The notes: a model not told the origin generated them from the sequence alone. Positions 53,557 through 62,855 are shown, counted from the stretch's first letter. The stretch: 64,000 nt of DNA from Sphingomonas turrisvirgatae (GCF_001721295.1 NZ_MDDS01000046.1:124001-188000); one strand, 5' to 3'. Numbers and translations are program-made.

Positions 53557-54876
53557 ATGCGCCTGCTAACCGCTCTGCTCGCCACCACCCTTCTTGCCAC
53601 GCCCGCCCTTGCCGGCCCCGACTTCGCCCCGGCGGTCGAGGCCGACTATGCCGCGCATCTCGAAAAGCTGTTCGTCGACTTTCACAAGAACCCCGAACTC
53701 AGCTTCAAGGAGGCTCGCACCGCCGCGATCATGGCGAAGGAGCTTCGCGCGGTGCCCGGCATCGTCGTGACCGAAAAGGTCGGCGGCACCGGCGTGGTCG
53801 GCGTGATGAAGAATGGCGACGGCCCGGTCTTGCTGGTGCGTGCCGACATGGACGGCCTGCCGCTCAAGGAGGATAGCGGCGTCGCCTATCCGTCCACCGT
53901 GACCCAGGTCGATATCGACGGGACGACCAAACCGGTGATGCACGCCTGCGGCCACGACGTGCACATTACCTCGATGATCGGCACCGCGCGCCAGCTCGCC
54001 AGGCTCAGGGACCGCTGGCGCGGCACCGTCGTCTTCGTGGTTCAGCCGGGCGAGGAGCGGATCGACGGCGCGCGGCGGATGCTGGCCGACGGCCTCTACA
54101 CCCGCTTTCCCAAGCCGGACTATGCCGTCGCCTTCCACGTCACCGCCGACATGCCCACCGGCAAGCTCAGCCTTGAACCCGGCATCAGCTCGTCCTCGTC
54201 CGACAGCGTCGACATTACCATCCCCGGCATCGGGACGCACGGCGCTTCGCCGCATCAGGGCAAGGACCCGATCGTGATGGGGGCGCAGATCGTCATGGCG
54301 CTGCAAACGCTGGTCAGCCGCGAGATCGCGCCATTGAAGCCCGGTGTCGTCACCGTCGGCTCGTTCCATTCGGGCTTCAAGCACAACATCATCTCGGACA
54401 AGGCCGAGCTTCAGCTGACCGTCCGCTCGGACGATGAGGATACGCGCAAGAAGCTGCTCGACGGCATCAAGCGCATCGCCGCCAATGTCGGCCGGATGAA
54501 CGGCATGCCGGAGGATAAGCTGCCAACCGTCAAGGTCGGCTTCGAATCCACCCCCGTCACGCTCAACGATCCGGCGCTGACCGGCCGCGTGCGCAGCGCC
54601 TTCACCAGCGCCTTTGGCGAAGACGTCATGCATGTCGAGGAACGCACGGGCATGGGCGCGGAGGACTTCGCCTATTTCATCCAGAAAGATCTCGGCGTCC
54701 CGGGTGCCTATTTCGTCGTCGGCGGCACGCCCCAGGCCGATCTCGACGCAGACAAGGCCGGCGGCAAGCCGGTCCCGGCGCACCATTCGCCTTTCTTCCG
54801 CATCGATCCCAAACCATCGGTGACGCTGGGAACGCAGGCGATGACCGTCGCGGTGCTGGACCTGCTCAAACGATAG
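53557..54876 (+). CDS. exported M20D-family amidohydrolase
   Basis: 439 aa. A signal peptide ends TPALAG. The M20D metallopeptidase core contains VRADMDGLPLKE, the metal-binding MHACGHDVHITSM and PGEERIDGARRM, and the dimerisation lid region. The final GMGAEDFAYF motif is also diagnostic. Family members cleave hippurate, indole-acetyl amino acids or N-acyl amino acids; being exported it probably acts in the periplasm. It is divergent from uvrC by 38 bases and is closed by a shared terminator. Confidence 0.93.
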   Translation: MRLLTALLATTLLATPALAGPDFAPAVEADYAAHLEKLFVDFHKNPELSFKEARTAAIMAKELRAVPGIVVTEKVGGTGVVGVMKNGDGPVLLVRADMDGLPLKEDSGVAYPSTVTQVDIDGTTKPVMHACGHDVHITSMIGTARQLARLRDRWRGTVVFVVQPGEERIDGARRMLADGLYTRFPKPDYAVAFHVTADMPTGKLSLEPGISSSSSDSVDITIPGIGTHGASPHQGKDPIVMGAQIVMALQTLVSREIAPLKPGVVTVGSFHSGFKHNIISDKAELQLTVRSDDEDTRKKLLDGIKRIAANVGRMNGMPEDKLPTVKVGFESTPVTLNDPALTGRVRSAFTSAFGEDVMHVEERTGMGAEDFAYFIQKDLGVPGAYFVVGGTPQADLDADKAGGKPVPAHHSPFFRIDPKPSVTLGTQAMTVAVLDLLKR

Positions 54877-54889
54877 CCGCAAACAAAAA

Positions 54890-54918
54890 GGACGGGCGCG
54901 GCAGAAGCCGGCCCGTCC
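54890..54918. terminator. bidirectional terminator, M20D gene / ATP synthase operon
   Basis: GGACGGGC (54890-54897) pairs with GCCCGTCC (54911-54918), with further pairing inside the loop; AAACAAAAA lies on one side and GTTTGT on the other. It separates the two convergent gene ends. Confidence 0.8.
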
Positions 54919-54943
54919 GTTTGTCAGCCAGTCGTTCGCGGCT

Positions 54944-55573
54944 TCAATTCAGCCGCGAAAGACCCGCGATGGTCCGATCGACCAGCGCCTTGTCGGCGCC
55001 GGCATCATGCTTTTGCGCGATGATCGTCGCCGCCGCCTTGGCCGCAGCCGCCGCGGTGCGCGCCCGCACTTCCTCGATCGCTGCGCGTTCGGCTGCCGCG
55101 ATCTTGTCCTCGGCCATCTTGGCGCGGCGCTTGACCAGCTCGTCGGCATCCGTCTTCGCCTTGGCAATCAGCGCCTTGGCCTCTTCGTCGGCATGCGCGA
55201 CCATCGCCGCCGCCTGCTGCTCGACGCTGGCGATCTTGCGCGCATATTCATCGCGCAGCGCCTCGGCCTCGGCACGCAGCGCCTTGGCCTCGTCCAGCCG
55301 CGCGCGGATCGCCGCGATCTGATTGTCCAGACCGCGGGTGATGAGCGCCGGCACCTTCTTCCACAGCAGGATGACGATGAACACCGCCATCGCGATGCTG
55401 ACCCACACCGTGGCGTTCAGCACGCCCGCGATCGCCGGCTCGGCATGCGCCTGGCCCGGCGATCCCTCGGCGAGCGTGATCGCCTTGGCGCCGGTATCGG
55501 GCAGGCCCATGCCTTCGCCCTTCTTGGCTTCGCTCAGGTTCTCGGCGACGGGGTCGATCGCGGGATTAGCCAT
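54944..55573 (-). CDS. atpF: F0F1 ATP synthase subunit b
   Basis: 209 aa. An N-terminal extension of about 45 residues is followed by one membrane helix (ATVWVSIAMAVFIVILLW) and a long Ala/Glu/Lys-rich coiled coil, the peripheral stalk. It is the second b-type subunit of the operon, overlapping the b' stop by 8 bases. It is the last gene of atpI-atpB-atpE-atpF'-atpF; the F1 genes are not in the window, as in other alphaproteobacteria. Confidence 0.92.
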   Translation of the reverse strand: MANPAIDPVAENLSEAKKGEGMGLPDTGAKAITLAEGSPGQAHAEPAIAGVLNATVWVSIAMAVFIVILLWKKVPALITRGLDNQIAAIRARLDEAKALRAEAEALRDEYARKIASVEQQAAAMVAHADEEAKALIAKAKTDADELVKRRAKMAEDKIAAAERAAIEEVRARTAAAAAKAAATIIAQKHDAGADKALVDRTIAGLSRLN

Positions 55574-56057
55574 TGAGCGCCACCTTCACTGCTGCCTGCG
55601 CTTCGGCCGCCGACACCTGCGCACCGGAAATCCGGGCGACGATGTCCTGCGCGGCCTCGGCTGCTACCGCCTCGATCTCGCCCTGCGCGGCTTGCGATGC
55701 CGCGGTGATGCGGGCTTCCGCCTCGCTCACCTTGGCGTCCATCTCACCGCCGGCTGCGCTCAGCTGCTGCTCGGTCGCCTGCGCAGCGGTGCTGCGCGCC
55801 TCGGCCAGCTTCTTCTGTGCCGCCTCGCGCGCCGCATTCTCATGGCCGCGCCAGGTTTCCTCGGCGGCGTCGGCAGCCACGCGGGCTGCTTCGGCTGCGG
55901 CGAGATCGTCGGCGACGCTCTGGTCGCGCTGATCCACCGTGGCCTGCACCTTCGTCGCCATGCCCCGGCCGATGAAGAAATAGACGATGCCAAAGGTCAA
56001 CAGCAGCCAGAACAGCTGCGAAGCCCAGGTCGCCGCGATTTGCGAGATTTGTGGCAT
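55566..56057 (-). CDS. atpG: F0F1 ATP synthase subunit b'
   Basis: 163 aa. A short N-terminus (MPQISQIAATWASQLFWLLLTFGIVYFFIGRGM, read as helix) is followed by an Ala/Glu coiled coil. It is the alphaproteobacterial b' subunit that pairs with b in the peripheral stalk. It begins 65 bases after atpE. Its membrane helix and the gene order fix the assignment. The gene is called atpG or atpF2 in different genomes. Confidence 0.88.
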   Translation of the reverse strand: MPQISQIAATWASQLFWLLLTFGIVYFFIGRGMATKVQATVDQRDQSVADDLAAAEAARVAADAAEETWRGHENAAREAAQKKLAEARSTAAQATEQQLSAAGGEMDAKVSEAEARITAASQAAQGEIEAVAAEAAQDIVARISGAQVSAAEAQAAVKVALNG

Positions 56058-56122
56058 TTCAATCCTGTCCTGTCGCGGACCGACGCGGCGTCAGACGCCG
56101 GCCGGCCCGAACGGGAGGCAAG

Positions 56123-56368
56123 TTACGCGACGAAGATCAGGATCATCGCGACGACGAACGCGAGCAGGCCGAGAAGCTCGGCAGCCGCGAAGCCGATGAA
56201 CAGGCGGCCCTGCTGGCCGTCGGCCGCACCCGGATTGCGCAGCGCGCCTTCCAGGAACTTGCCGAAGACGTTGCTCACGCCGATCGCGGCAATGCCCGCA
56301 CCAATGGCGGCGATGCCTGCGCCGAGCAGCTTGGCGGCTTCCGGGCTGATCATTGCGGTCGGTTCCAT
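56123..56368 (-). CDS. atpE: F0F1 ATP synthase subunit c
   Basis: 81 aa, two helices. The proton-carrying residue is Glu64 in FAAAELLGLLAFV; the Arg-loop is at LRNPGAADGQQ. AGGAG before the ATG at 56368 supports this start although a second ATG lies 15 bases downstream. It forms the rotor ring. It follows atpB. Confidence 0.96.
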   Translation of the reverse strand: MEPTAMISPEAAKLLGAGIAAIGAGIAAIGVSNVFGKFLEGALRNPGAADGQQGRLFIGFAAAELLGLLAFVVAMILIFVA

Positions 56369-56413
56369 GTTAAAACTCCTGCTTCAAAAGATTGGATTTG
56401 CGGTGAACGAAAC

Positions 56414-57196
56414 TCAGTGCAGATGCTCGGCGTCGTGGATGTACAGCGACGTGAGCAGTGCAAAGACATAGGCCTGGATGCCGGCGACCAGCAGCTCGAG
56501 GGCGGAGATGCCAACCATCAGGGCAAAGCTGGGAATGCCGACCACGCCGCCCCAGATCGGGCTGGCATTGGCCGAATTGATGACGAAGCCCGCCAGCACC
56601 TTGAGCAGGATATGCCCCGCGGTCATCGCGACGAACAGTCGCAGCGCCAGCGAGAAGGGGCGGAACAGGAACGAGACCAACTCAATCGGGAACAGGATCA
56701 GCGCCATGTACCACGGCACCCCGGCCGGTACGAACAGCGTGAAGAAATGCAGCCCATGCTTCCAGAAGCCGACGATCAGCACGATCAGGAACGACAGGAT
56801 CGCCAGGATCCCGGTCACCGTGAAATGGCTGGTGAAGGTAAAGGGATGAAGGCCGAAGATGCCGAGCGGCAGCAGGCCCAGCACGTTGGCGAACAGGATG
56901 AACATGAAGATCGAGAAGACGTAAGGCAGGTATTTGCGCCCGCCATGCCCGATATTCTCGTCCACCAGCTTGGCGACGAAATTGGTGCAATTCTCGACCA
57001 TCAGCTGCCAGCGGCCAGGCACCAGCTCGCGCTTCATGCCCGCAGCCATGAACGCCCACAGCAGCACCACCGCCACGCTCATCCACAGCGCGGAATTGGT
57101 GAACGCGATCTGGTGGCCGGCAATGTTGAAGCCGTCCCAGATGGTCTGCACCTCGAACTGGTGCATCGGGTCGATCTTGCCAGATTCTTCAGCCAC
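56414..57196 (-). CDS. atpB: F0F1 ATP synthase subunit a
   Basis: 260 aa from the GTG at 57196, giving MAEESGKIDPMHQFEV, the usual start in sphingomonads; longer upstream starts overlap atpI. It has about six helices. The essential Arg is in SLALRLFVAMTAGHILL, where protons pass between a and c. HFFTLFVPAGVPWYMALILF is conserved. It is the second gene of the F0 operon. Confidence 0.94.
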   Translation of the reverse strand: MAEESGKIDPMHQFEVQTIWDGFNIAGHQIAFTNSALWMSVAVVLLWAFMAAGMKRELVPGRWQLMVENCTNFVAKLVDENIGHGGRKYLPYVFSIFMFILFANVLGLLPLGIFGLHPFTFTSHFTVTGILAILSFLIVLIVGFWKHGLHFFTLFVPAGVPWYMALILFPIELVSFLFRPFSLALRLFVAMTAGHILLKVLAGFVINSANASPIWGGVVGIPSFALMVGISALELLVAGIQAYVFALLTSLYIHDAEHLH

Positions 57197-57242
57197 GCCC
57201 CAAATTCCTGTCCAGCGTCCCATTAACCAAAGCGCCCGAAAA

Positions 57243-57560
57243 TCATTTCGAGCGCTGGTTCGAAATCCGAATGATGTTCCAGAACCCGGACACCATTCCA
57301 AGGAACAGCAGCCCGAGCAGGAACCACGGGGATGTGCCGAGAAAATGATCGAGCGTCCACCCGATCACGGCACCTCCCACCAGACCACCGACCAGCTCGG
57401 CGAGCACGCGGTTGCCCAGGCGATAATCGTTATCGCCCTTGTCGCGCCCATCGCCCTTGCGGATCGCCTCCTCGGTCTTCGCTCGCGCCATCCGCTCGTT
57501 GAGCGAGGTGATGCGGGCATCCTCCTTGAGGGGGTCCAGTCCGGGCTCGTTCTCGGCCAT
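57243..57560 (-). CDS. atpI: ATP synthase assembly protein AtpI/AtpZ
   Basis: 105 aa from the ATG at 57560 (AGGAG upstream). A charged N-terminus is followed by two membrane helices (VLAELVGGLVGGAVIGWTLD and WFLLGLLFLGMVSGFWNII). It heads the F0 operon and is thought to help c-ring assembly. Gaps to the next genes are 46-66 bases, so the five genes are one operon. The operon promoter must lie in 57561-57726. Confidence 0.9.
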   Translation of the reverse strand: MAENEPGLDPLKEDARITSLNERMARAKTEEAIRKGDGRDKGDNDYRLGNRVLAELVGGLVGGAVIGWTLDHFLGTSPWFLLGLLFLGMVSGFWNIIRISNQRSK

Positions 57561-57729
57561 TTCGCTTCTCCTGATGCAGTGACACCGGGCTAAAACGCAT
57601 AGGCCGGGCGGCGAGCCCGCCAAGGCACGCGCGCTTTAGAAAGGGCCTCTTCCCGAGTCAACCGCAGTGCAGCAAATGCAATCGCTGGCACAGCTATCGC
57701 CCACGAAAATCACGAGCTAAGTTCGCGTG

Positions 57730-58410
57730 ATGGGGGCACCAGACACTGACGGCACCGGCCACCGCGCACGCCTGCGCCAGCGGCTCCTCGACGATGGCGA
57801 GGGGCTGCTCGACCATGAGCTTGTTGAATATCTGCTCGCGCTCGCCATCCCCCGCCGCGACACCAAACCGCTGGCCAAGGCGCTGCTGCATGAGTTCGGC
57901 GGGATCGGCGGCCTGCTCACCGCCGACGCCGCGGCGATCGCGCGTGTGCCGGGTATGGGCGACACCTCGGTCGCCGCGCTCAAGATCGCGCATGCCGCCG
58001 CGATCCGGCTGCTGCGCGGGGAAGTCGCCGCGCGCCCGCTACTGGCGAACTGGCAGGCACTGCTCGACTATCTGCGCGCCGACATGGCGCATCATGCGAT
58101 CGAGCGCGTGCGCGTACTCCATTTAAATAGCCGTAATATGCTGATCCGTGACGAGTTGATGAGCGAAGGCTCGGTCGACGAAGCGGCACTCTATGTACGT
58201 GAGGTCATCCGTCGCGCCATTGACCTGGGATCGGCCGCGATCATTCTCGTCCACAATCACCCCAGCGGCGACCCGTCCCCCAGCCGCGCCGACATCGACC
58301 TGACCCGCAACATTGCCGAAGCCGGCAAACGGCTCGGCATCGTCGTGCACGATCACATCATCATCGGGACGGAAGGCCATAGCAGCCTGCGTTCGATGGG
58401 ACTTATCTAG
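57730..58410 (+). CDS. radC: DNA repair protein RadC (JAB/MPN domain)
   Basis: 226 aa from the ATG at 57730; a GTG directly before it is also possible. It has an N-terminal helix-hairpin-helix region (IARVPGMGDTSVAALK) and the C-terminal JAB-like domain with the metal motif E-x(n)-HNHPSGDPSPSRAD and SLRSMGLI at the end. The biochemical role is not settled despite the name. It is divergent from the F0 operon. A dyad (57709-57731) overlaps its start. Confidence 0.94.
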   Translation: MGAPDTDGTGHRARLRQRLLDDGEGLLDHELVEYLLALAIPRRDTKPLAKALLHEFGGIGGLLTADAAAIARVPGMGDTSVAALKIAHAAAIRLLRGEVAARPLLANWQALLDYLRADMAHHAIERVRVLHLNSRNMLIRDELMSEGSVDEAALYVREVIRRAIDLGSAAIILVHNHPSGDPSPSRADIDLTRNIAEAGKRLGIVVHDHIIIGTEGHSSLRSMGLI

Positions 58411-58428
58411 GTCGCAACCTCACGCAAA

Positions 58429-58459
58429 CGGCCGCCGGACCGCTGGGGTCCGACGGCCG
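58429..58459. terminator. bidirectional hairpin, radC / EF-hand protein
   Basis: CGGCCG-CC-GGACC-GCTGG-GGTCC-GA-CGGCCG folds as a stem with a small internal loop, 18 bases after the radC stop and before the convergent EF-hand gene stop (58500). There is no long T run. Confidence 0.55.
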
Positions 58460-58499
58460 CCGGTACAGGAGATGCGGTTCCTGCGCCGGGAGGGGCCTC

Positions 58500-59093
58500 T
58501 TACGAAGCCGAAGGCTGGGGCGCGAGGAAGCCCTTGAGCTCGGTGTTGCTCACGCCGCCCGACTTATCCTTGTCGGCCTGAGTCAGCGCCTTGCCGATCC
58601 AGTCCTTGTCCGCCGCCGACTGGCCGGTGAACGACGGTTCGGTCGCCGAGCGCAGCGCATCCATCCAGGCGCCGAACTCTTCGGTCTTCAGGTTACCATC
58701 GCCGTCCTTGTCATAGGTCGAGAAGTCCTTGTCGATCAGCTGCGCGATCTGCTCGGGCGAGGCCGGCTTTTGAGCCTGAGCGGTAGCATCCGGCTTGGCT
58801 GCGTCAGGCGCAGCCGGTGTCGCTGGCTGAGCAGGGGTCGCGGGCTCCGCAGCCGTCGCCGGCGCCTCGCTCGGCGTTGCGGGTTGAGCAGGCGCTGCCG
58901 GCTCGGCCGGCGTCGCGGGCTCGGCCGCGTCATCGACCGGCGTGGTCGTATCCTGGGCCGGGGCAGGTTCCGTTACATCCGCCGGCGGCGTTTCAGCCAG
59001 TGCAGGCGGCGTGTTTTCCTGAGCCGGCGTGTCCTGCGCAAATGCCGGCGCAGAAATGGCGAACGCACTGGCAAGAAGAACATGCTTCAACAT
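58500..59093 (-). CDS. exported EF-hand protein
   Basis: 197 aa from the ATG at 59093 (AAAGGAGA upstream). A signal peptide ends APAFAQ. Then comes about 90 residues of Ala/Pro/Thr/Glu repeats (PATPAEPAAPAQPATP) that form a long linker. The C-terminal half carries two calcium-binding loops: DKDGDGNLKTEE, a complete canonical EF-hand, and DKDKSGGVSNTE, also acceptable. It is probably a periplasmic calcium-binding protein; partners are unknown. Upstream 59094-59357 is relatively AT-rich and contains no gene. Confidence 0.83.
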   Translation of the reverse strand: MLKHVLLASAFAISAPAFAQDTPAQENTPPALAETPPADVTEPAPAQDTTTPVDDAAEPATPAEPAAPAQPATPSEAPATAAEPATPAQPATPAAPDAAKPDATAQAQKPASPEQIAQLIDKDFSTYDKDGDGNLKTEEFGAWMDALRSATEPSFTGQSAADKDWIGKALTQADKDKSGGVSNTELKGFLAPQPSAS

Positions 59094-59357
59094 CGAATAT
59101 CTCCTTTGTTGTTCTTGTCTGAAATCGATGAGTACGAGATGGGTACTGTGAACTGATACGCAACCACTCAACACGTTGCATAATTATCACGTTCCCTAAC
59201 AAAGTTGCGTGCTGCACAACTGGTCGATGACAGCCATCAACTCGTCCCATAGCCGTGTGATATTTGCGACGAGCCGAGTGAAGCTTGTTGCCCGCTTCCA
59301 GTTTGCTGCCACGCGCTCCCCTTGCTAGGGGCGCCCGCGCATCACGAAAGGCTTGCC
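59094..59357. other. divergent intergenic region, EF-hand protein / purB
   Basis: 264 bases without a gene. It is the most AT-rich stretch of its size in the window. It holds the divergent promoters and a near-palindrome GTTGCGTGCTGCACAAC at about 59205-59221. A small hairpin GCGCTCCCC-TTGCTA-GGGGCGC (59313-59334) lies just before purB. No tRNA or other RNA gene is recognised. Confidence 0.5.
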
Positions 59358-60671
59358 ATGGTCCCCCGCTATTCCCGCCCCGCCATGACCGCGATCTGGT
59401 CGCCCGAGACTCGTTTCGGCATCTGGTTCGAGATCGAGGCGCATGCCACGCAGGCGCTCGCGGACCTCGGCGTCGTGCCGCAGTCGGCGGCGAAGGCGCT
59501 GTGGAACTGGTGGGCGACCAATCCGCAGATCGACGTCGCCGCGATCGATGCGATCGAGGCGGTGACCAAGCATGATGTGATCGCCTTCCTCACCTGGGTG
59601 GCCGAGCATGTCGGCGATGAGGCTCGCTTCATGCACCAGGGCATGACCAGCAGCGACGTGCTCGACACCTGCCTTTCGGTCCAGCTGGTGCGCGCCGCTG
59701 ACATCCTGCTCGACGATCTCGATCAGCTGCTCGCGGTGCTGAAGCGCCGCGCGTTCGAGCACAAGCTGACCCCAACGATCGGCCGCAGCCACGGCATCCA
59801 CGCCGAACCGGTGACCTTCGGGCTCAAACTGGCCGAAGCCTATGCCGAGTTCACGCGCAACAAGGCGCGGCTCCAGGCGGCGCGCGCTGACATCGCCACC
59901 TGCGCCATTTCGGGCGCGGTCGGCACCTTCGCCAATATCGACCCGCGCGTCGAAGCGCATGTCGCGCAGCAGCTCGGCCTCGCGATCGAGCCGGTCTCGA
60001 CCCAGGTCATCCCGCGCGATCGCCACGCGATGTTCTTCGCCACGCTTGGCGTCATCGCAAGCTCGATCGAGCGGCTCGCGGTCGAGATCCGCCACCTGCA
60101 GCGCACCGAGGTGCTTGAGGCGGAAGAGTATTTCTCGCCGGGGCAAAAGGGTTCGTCGGCCATGCCGCACAAGCGCAATCCAGTGCTGACCGAAAATCTG
60201 ACCGGCCTTGCCCGCATGGTGCGTTCGGCGACGATTCCCGCGATGGAGAATGTCGCGCTGTGGCACGAGCGCGATATCAGCCACTCCTCGGTTGAGCGCT
60301 ATATCGGCCCGGACGCGACGATCACGCTCGACTTCGCGCTCGCTCGCCTCACCGGCGTGATGGACAAGCTGCTGGTCTACCCCGCACGGATGCAGAAGAA
60401 TCTCGACCGGATGGGGGGCCTGGTTCACTCGCAGCGCGTGCTGCTCGCGCTCACCCAGGCCGGCGTCAGCCGCGAGGACAGCTATCGCCTCGTCCAGCGC
60501 AACGCCATGAAGGTGTGGGAGAGCGACGGCGAGCTCTCGCTGCTCGAATTGCTCAAGGCGGACGCGGAAGTCACCGCCGCGCTTTCGCCGGCAGAGATCG
60601 AGGAGAAGTTCGACCTCGATTATCACTTCAAGCAGGTGGACACGATTTTCGACCGGGTTTTCGCCGATTGA
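59358..60671 (+). CDS. purB: adenylosuccinate lyase
   Basis: 437 aa from the ATG at 59358. It acts twice in purine synthesis, releasing fumarate from SAICAR and from adenylosuccinate. It belongs to the fumarase/aspartase superfamily: [11 protein letters not shown] at the start, [14 protein letters not shown], the catalytic His in [18 protein letters not shown], and the signature [16 protein letters not shown]. Length and start are normal. Confidence 0.97.
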   Translation: MVPRYSRPAMTAIWSPETRFGIWFEIEAHATQALADLGVVPQSAAKALWNWWATNPQIDVAAIDAIEAVTKHDVIAFLTWVAEHVGDEARFMHQGMTSSDVLDTCLSVQLVRAADILLDDLDQLLAVLKRRAFEHKLTPTIGRSHGIHAEPVTFGLKLAEAYAEFTRNKARLQAARADIATCAISGAVGTFANIDPRVEAHVAQQLGLAIEPVSTQVIPRDRHAMFFATLGVIASSIERLAVEIRHLQRTEVLEAEEYFSPGQKGSSAMPHKRNPVLTENLTGLARMVRSATIPAMENVALWHERDISHSSVERYIGPDATITLDFALARLTGVMDKLLVYPARMQKNLDRMGGLVHSQRVLLALTQAGVSREDSYRLVQRNAMKVWESDGELSLLELLKADAEVTAALSPAEIEEKFDLDYHFKQVDTIFDRVFAD

Positions 60672-60719
60672 CGCTTCCACGCGTTAGTGTGACGCTGGCG
60701 CAACGGCAGGAGACAGACG

Positions 60720-61214
60720 GTGGCAAAGGCGAAGAAGGGCAAATCGGCCAAGTCGGGCAAGGAGGCCAAGCCTGGCAAGGCAGCCAAGGCCGCAAAGCTC
60801 CCCAAGACGATCGCGGGGATCGAGCTTCCCGATGAACTGCGCAAGCAGGGCGCCAAGCTGATGGACCTGGTCAAGCACCCGCTGGTCGGCGATCTCGTCG
60901 CCGCGGGGCTTGTCGCGCTCGCCGCCAACGTCCGCAATCAGGGCAAGACCGACGCCGGTGCGGGCGAAAAGAAGACGGCGACGGACGGCATCAGCAAGAC
61001 GGCCGTCACGCTCGCGACCGTCGTCGCCGCGCGCGCAGCCGAAAAGATCACCAGCAAGCTGACCGAACGCCCCGCCCCGCCCGCGACACCTGCCCCGGCC
61101 CCTGCAACGCCGCCGGCCGATACCCCGCCGGCACAAACCGCGCAGGCCGCCGCCAAGCCGCGCAAGGCGTCCGCCAAGACGCCGAAGACGCGCAAGCCGA
61201 GCATCCCAGGCTGA
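60720..61214 (+). CDS. lysine-rich protein with basic tails, unknown function
   Basis: 164 aa from the GTG at 60720; CAGGAGA lies upstream. The first 30 residues are Lys/Ala repeats (KKGKSAKSGKEAKPGKAAKA), a hydrophobic-helical middle follows (GDLVAAGLVALAANV), then a Pro/Ala linker and a second basic tail (KPRKASAKTPKTRKPS). Histone-H1-like bacterial proteins have similar tails, so a nucleic-acid-binding role is possible but unproven. It follows purB by 48 bases in the same orientation. Confidence 0.68.
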   Translation: MAKAKKGKSAKSGKEAKPGKAAKAAKLPKTIAGIELPDELRKQGAKLMDLVKHPLVGDLVAAGLVALAANVRNQGKTDAGAGEKKTATDGISKTAVTLATVVAARAAEKITSKLTERPAPPATPAPAPATPPADTPPAQTAQAAAKPRKASAKTPKTRKPSIPG

Positions 61215-61239
61215 AAGACCTAGGGGCGCAGCGACCGAC

Positions 61240-61254
61240 GAGCCGCGGCGGCTC
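61240..61254. terminator. short hairpin between convergent genes
   Basis: GAGCCG-CGG-CGGCTC is a perfect 6-bp stem with a 3-nt loop between the stops of the lysine-rich gene and the dienelactone hydrolase gene, touching the latter's stop. No T run. Confidence 0.35.
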
Positions 61255-61984
61255 AGCCCGCTTCGAACAACTCGCCCAGAAACGCCCGCATGGCCGCCCA
61301 GCTGCGCCGGTCGGCCGCCGCGTCATAGCCAAAGCCGGGCCGCGTCGATCGCGCCATTGTCGCGTCGGTAAAGCCGTGGCCGGCATGGCCGAAGCCCAGC
61401 AGCTGCCAATCCGCGCCGCCCGCGGTCAGTTCCGCGGCCAGCGCCGTCACTGCCTCGGGCGGCGCGAGTGGATCCTCCCAACCGTGACAGATGAGCAGCT
61501 TCGGCGCGATCGGCGTGGGATAATCATAGCCTGGCGCATCGAAGATGCCGTGGAACGCCACCACGCCCAGCACGTCGCCGCCCGCGCGCGCCAGATCGAT
61601 CACCGCCTTGCCGCCAAAGCAATAGCCGATCGCCGCGGTCCGCGTGCCGTCCGCCTGCGGCAACGCCTTCATCGCCGCCACGCTGGCCAGCAGCCGGTCG
61701 CGCAGCAGCGGCCGGTCCGCATTGAGTTCGTTCATATAGACCGCGGGATCCGGCGATTCGCGGGTGGTGCGCTTGCCCTGGCCGAACACGTCCGCGACGA
61801 ACGCCGCATAGCCCAGCGCCGCCAGCCGCTCGCCGACGAGATTGTCCTGCTCCTTTGCCCCCAGCACGTTGGGCACGATCATCACGGCGGGGCGCGGGGC
61901 GTCCCAGCTACCGTCGCTCACCGCCACGCCCTCGAACGGCCCGCCCGGCCCGTCATACACGATCGTCCGCCGCTCGATTGCCAT
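61253..61984 (-). CDS. dienelactone hydrolase family protein
   Basis: 243 aa from the ATG at 61984; the longer frame upstream overlaps gpmA and is rejected. It is an alpha/beta hydrolase with a Cys nucleophile in [19 protein letters not shown], an acid region [11 protein letters not shown] and the His in [10 protein letters not shown]. The triad fits dienelactone hydrolase, although most family members have other ester substrates. It is divergent from gpmA by 83 bases. Confidence 0.9.
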   Translation of the reverse strand: MAIERRTIVYDGPGGPFEGVAVSDGSWDAPRPAVMIVPNVLGAKEQDNLVGERLAALGYAAFVADVFGQGKRTTRESPDPAVYMNELNADRPLLRDRLLASVAAMKALPQADGTRTAAIGYCFGGKAVIDLARAGGDVLGVVAFHGIFDAPGYDYPTPIAPKLLICHGWEDPLAPPEAVTALAAELTAGGADWQLLGFGHAGHGFTDATMARSTRPGFGYDAAADRRSWAAMRAFLGELFEAG

Positions 61985-62067
61985 GTCAGCGCTCCTTGCC
62001 GTTGCGACGCCATCCGCTAAGGACGCCGGGAAAGCGCCGCAAGTTCGTTTCTTTTGGGGAGCCATCG

Positions 62068-62754
62068 ATGCCCACACTCGTCCTGATCCGTCACGGCCAG
62101 TCCGCCTGGAACCTGGAAAACCGCTTCACCGGATGGTGGGATGTCGACCTGACCGATCAGGGTGTGCGCGAGGCGACGGCAGCCGGCATCCTCATGAAGG
62201 AAAAGGGTCTCGACTTCGACCAGACCTATACCAGCTTCCAGACGCGCGCGATCAAGACGCTGAACCTCGCGCTCGAAGCGATGGGACGCTTGTGGCTGCC
62301 GACCGAAAAGTCGTGGAAGCTGAACGAGCGCCATTATGGCGGACTGACCGGCCTGGACAAGGCGGAGACCGCGGCGCTGCACGGCGACGATCAGGTCAAG
62401 ATCTGGCGCCGCAGCTTCGACATCCCGCCCCCGCTGCCCGAGGAAGGGTCGCCCTGGGACCTGGCCAAGGACGTGCGGTACAAGGGCATCCCGATCCCGC
62501 AGACCGAAAGCCTCAAGGATACGATCCTGCGCGTCCTCCCCTATTGGGAAGAGCGCATCGCGCCGGACCTCAAGGCCGGCAAGCGAGTGCTGATCGCCGC
62601 CCACGGCAATTCGCTACGCGCGCTGGAAAAGCATCTCTCGGGCATTTCCGACGACGAGATCACCGGCCTTGAAATCCCGACCGGCCAGCCGATCGTCTAT
62701 GAGCTGGACGACCAGCTGAACGCCACTGACCGCTACTATCTCAGCGAACGCTAA
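62068..62754 (+). CDS. gpmA: 2,3-bisphosphoglycerate-dependent phosphoglycerate mutase
   Basis: 228 aa from the ATG at 62068 (TTTTGGGGAG upstream). It interconverts 2- and 3-phosphoglycerate in glycolysis. The phospho-histidine motif is [10 protein letters not shown] with His9; other motifs are [31 protein letters not shown] and [14 protein letters not shown]. Length is normal. A cloverleaf-like repeat follows 8 bases after the stop. Confidence 0.97.
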   Translation: MPTLVLIRHGQSAWNLENRFTGWWDVDLTDQGVREATAAGILMKEKGLDFDQTYTSFQTRAIKTLNLALEAMGRLWLPTEKSWKLNERHYGGLTGLDKAETAALHGDDQVKIWRRSFDIPPPLPEEGSPWDLAKDVRYKGIPIPQTESLKDTILRVLPYWEERIAPDLKAGKRVLIAAHGNSLRALEKHLSGISDDEITGLEIPTGQPIVYELDDQLNATDRYYLSER

Positions 62755-62761
62755 GGTCAGT

Positions 62762-62855
62762 CGCCCTCACCACTTCCACACCCCGCGACTGCGGGTTGCT
62801 TCCCTCTCCCACCGGGAGAGGGAGGGAGGCGCAAAGCGCCGGAAGGGTGAGGGCG
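62762..62855. repeat. cloverleaf-like modular palindromic element
   Basis: 94 nt between the convergent stops of gpmA (62754) and the OsmC gene (62864). The outer stem (62762-62777 with 62841-62855) is 15 bp with one bulged A. Inside are three hairpins: CCCGC-GACT-GCGGG (62782-62795), TCCCTCTCCC-ACC-GGGAGAGGGA (62801-62823), GGCGC-AAA-GCGCC (62828-62840). The modules are those found in the glyS insertion, in the order c'-d-a-b-c. It might also end transcription from both sides. Confidence 0.85.

Noticed and set aside
62762..62855. Cloverleaf element as a tRNA gene
   Set aside because: The outer stem is 15 bp rather than 7, the arms do not have tRNA lengths, and no T-loop GTTC-type sequence or tRNA 3' end is present.
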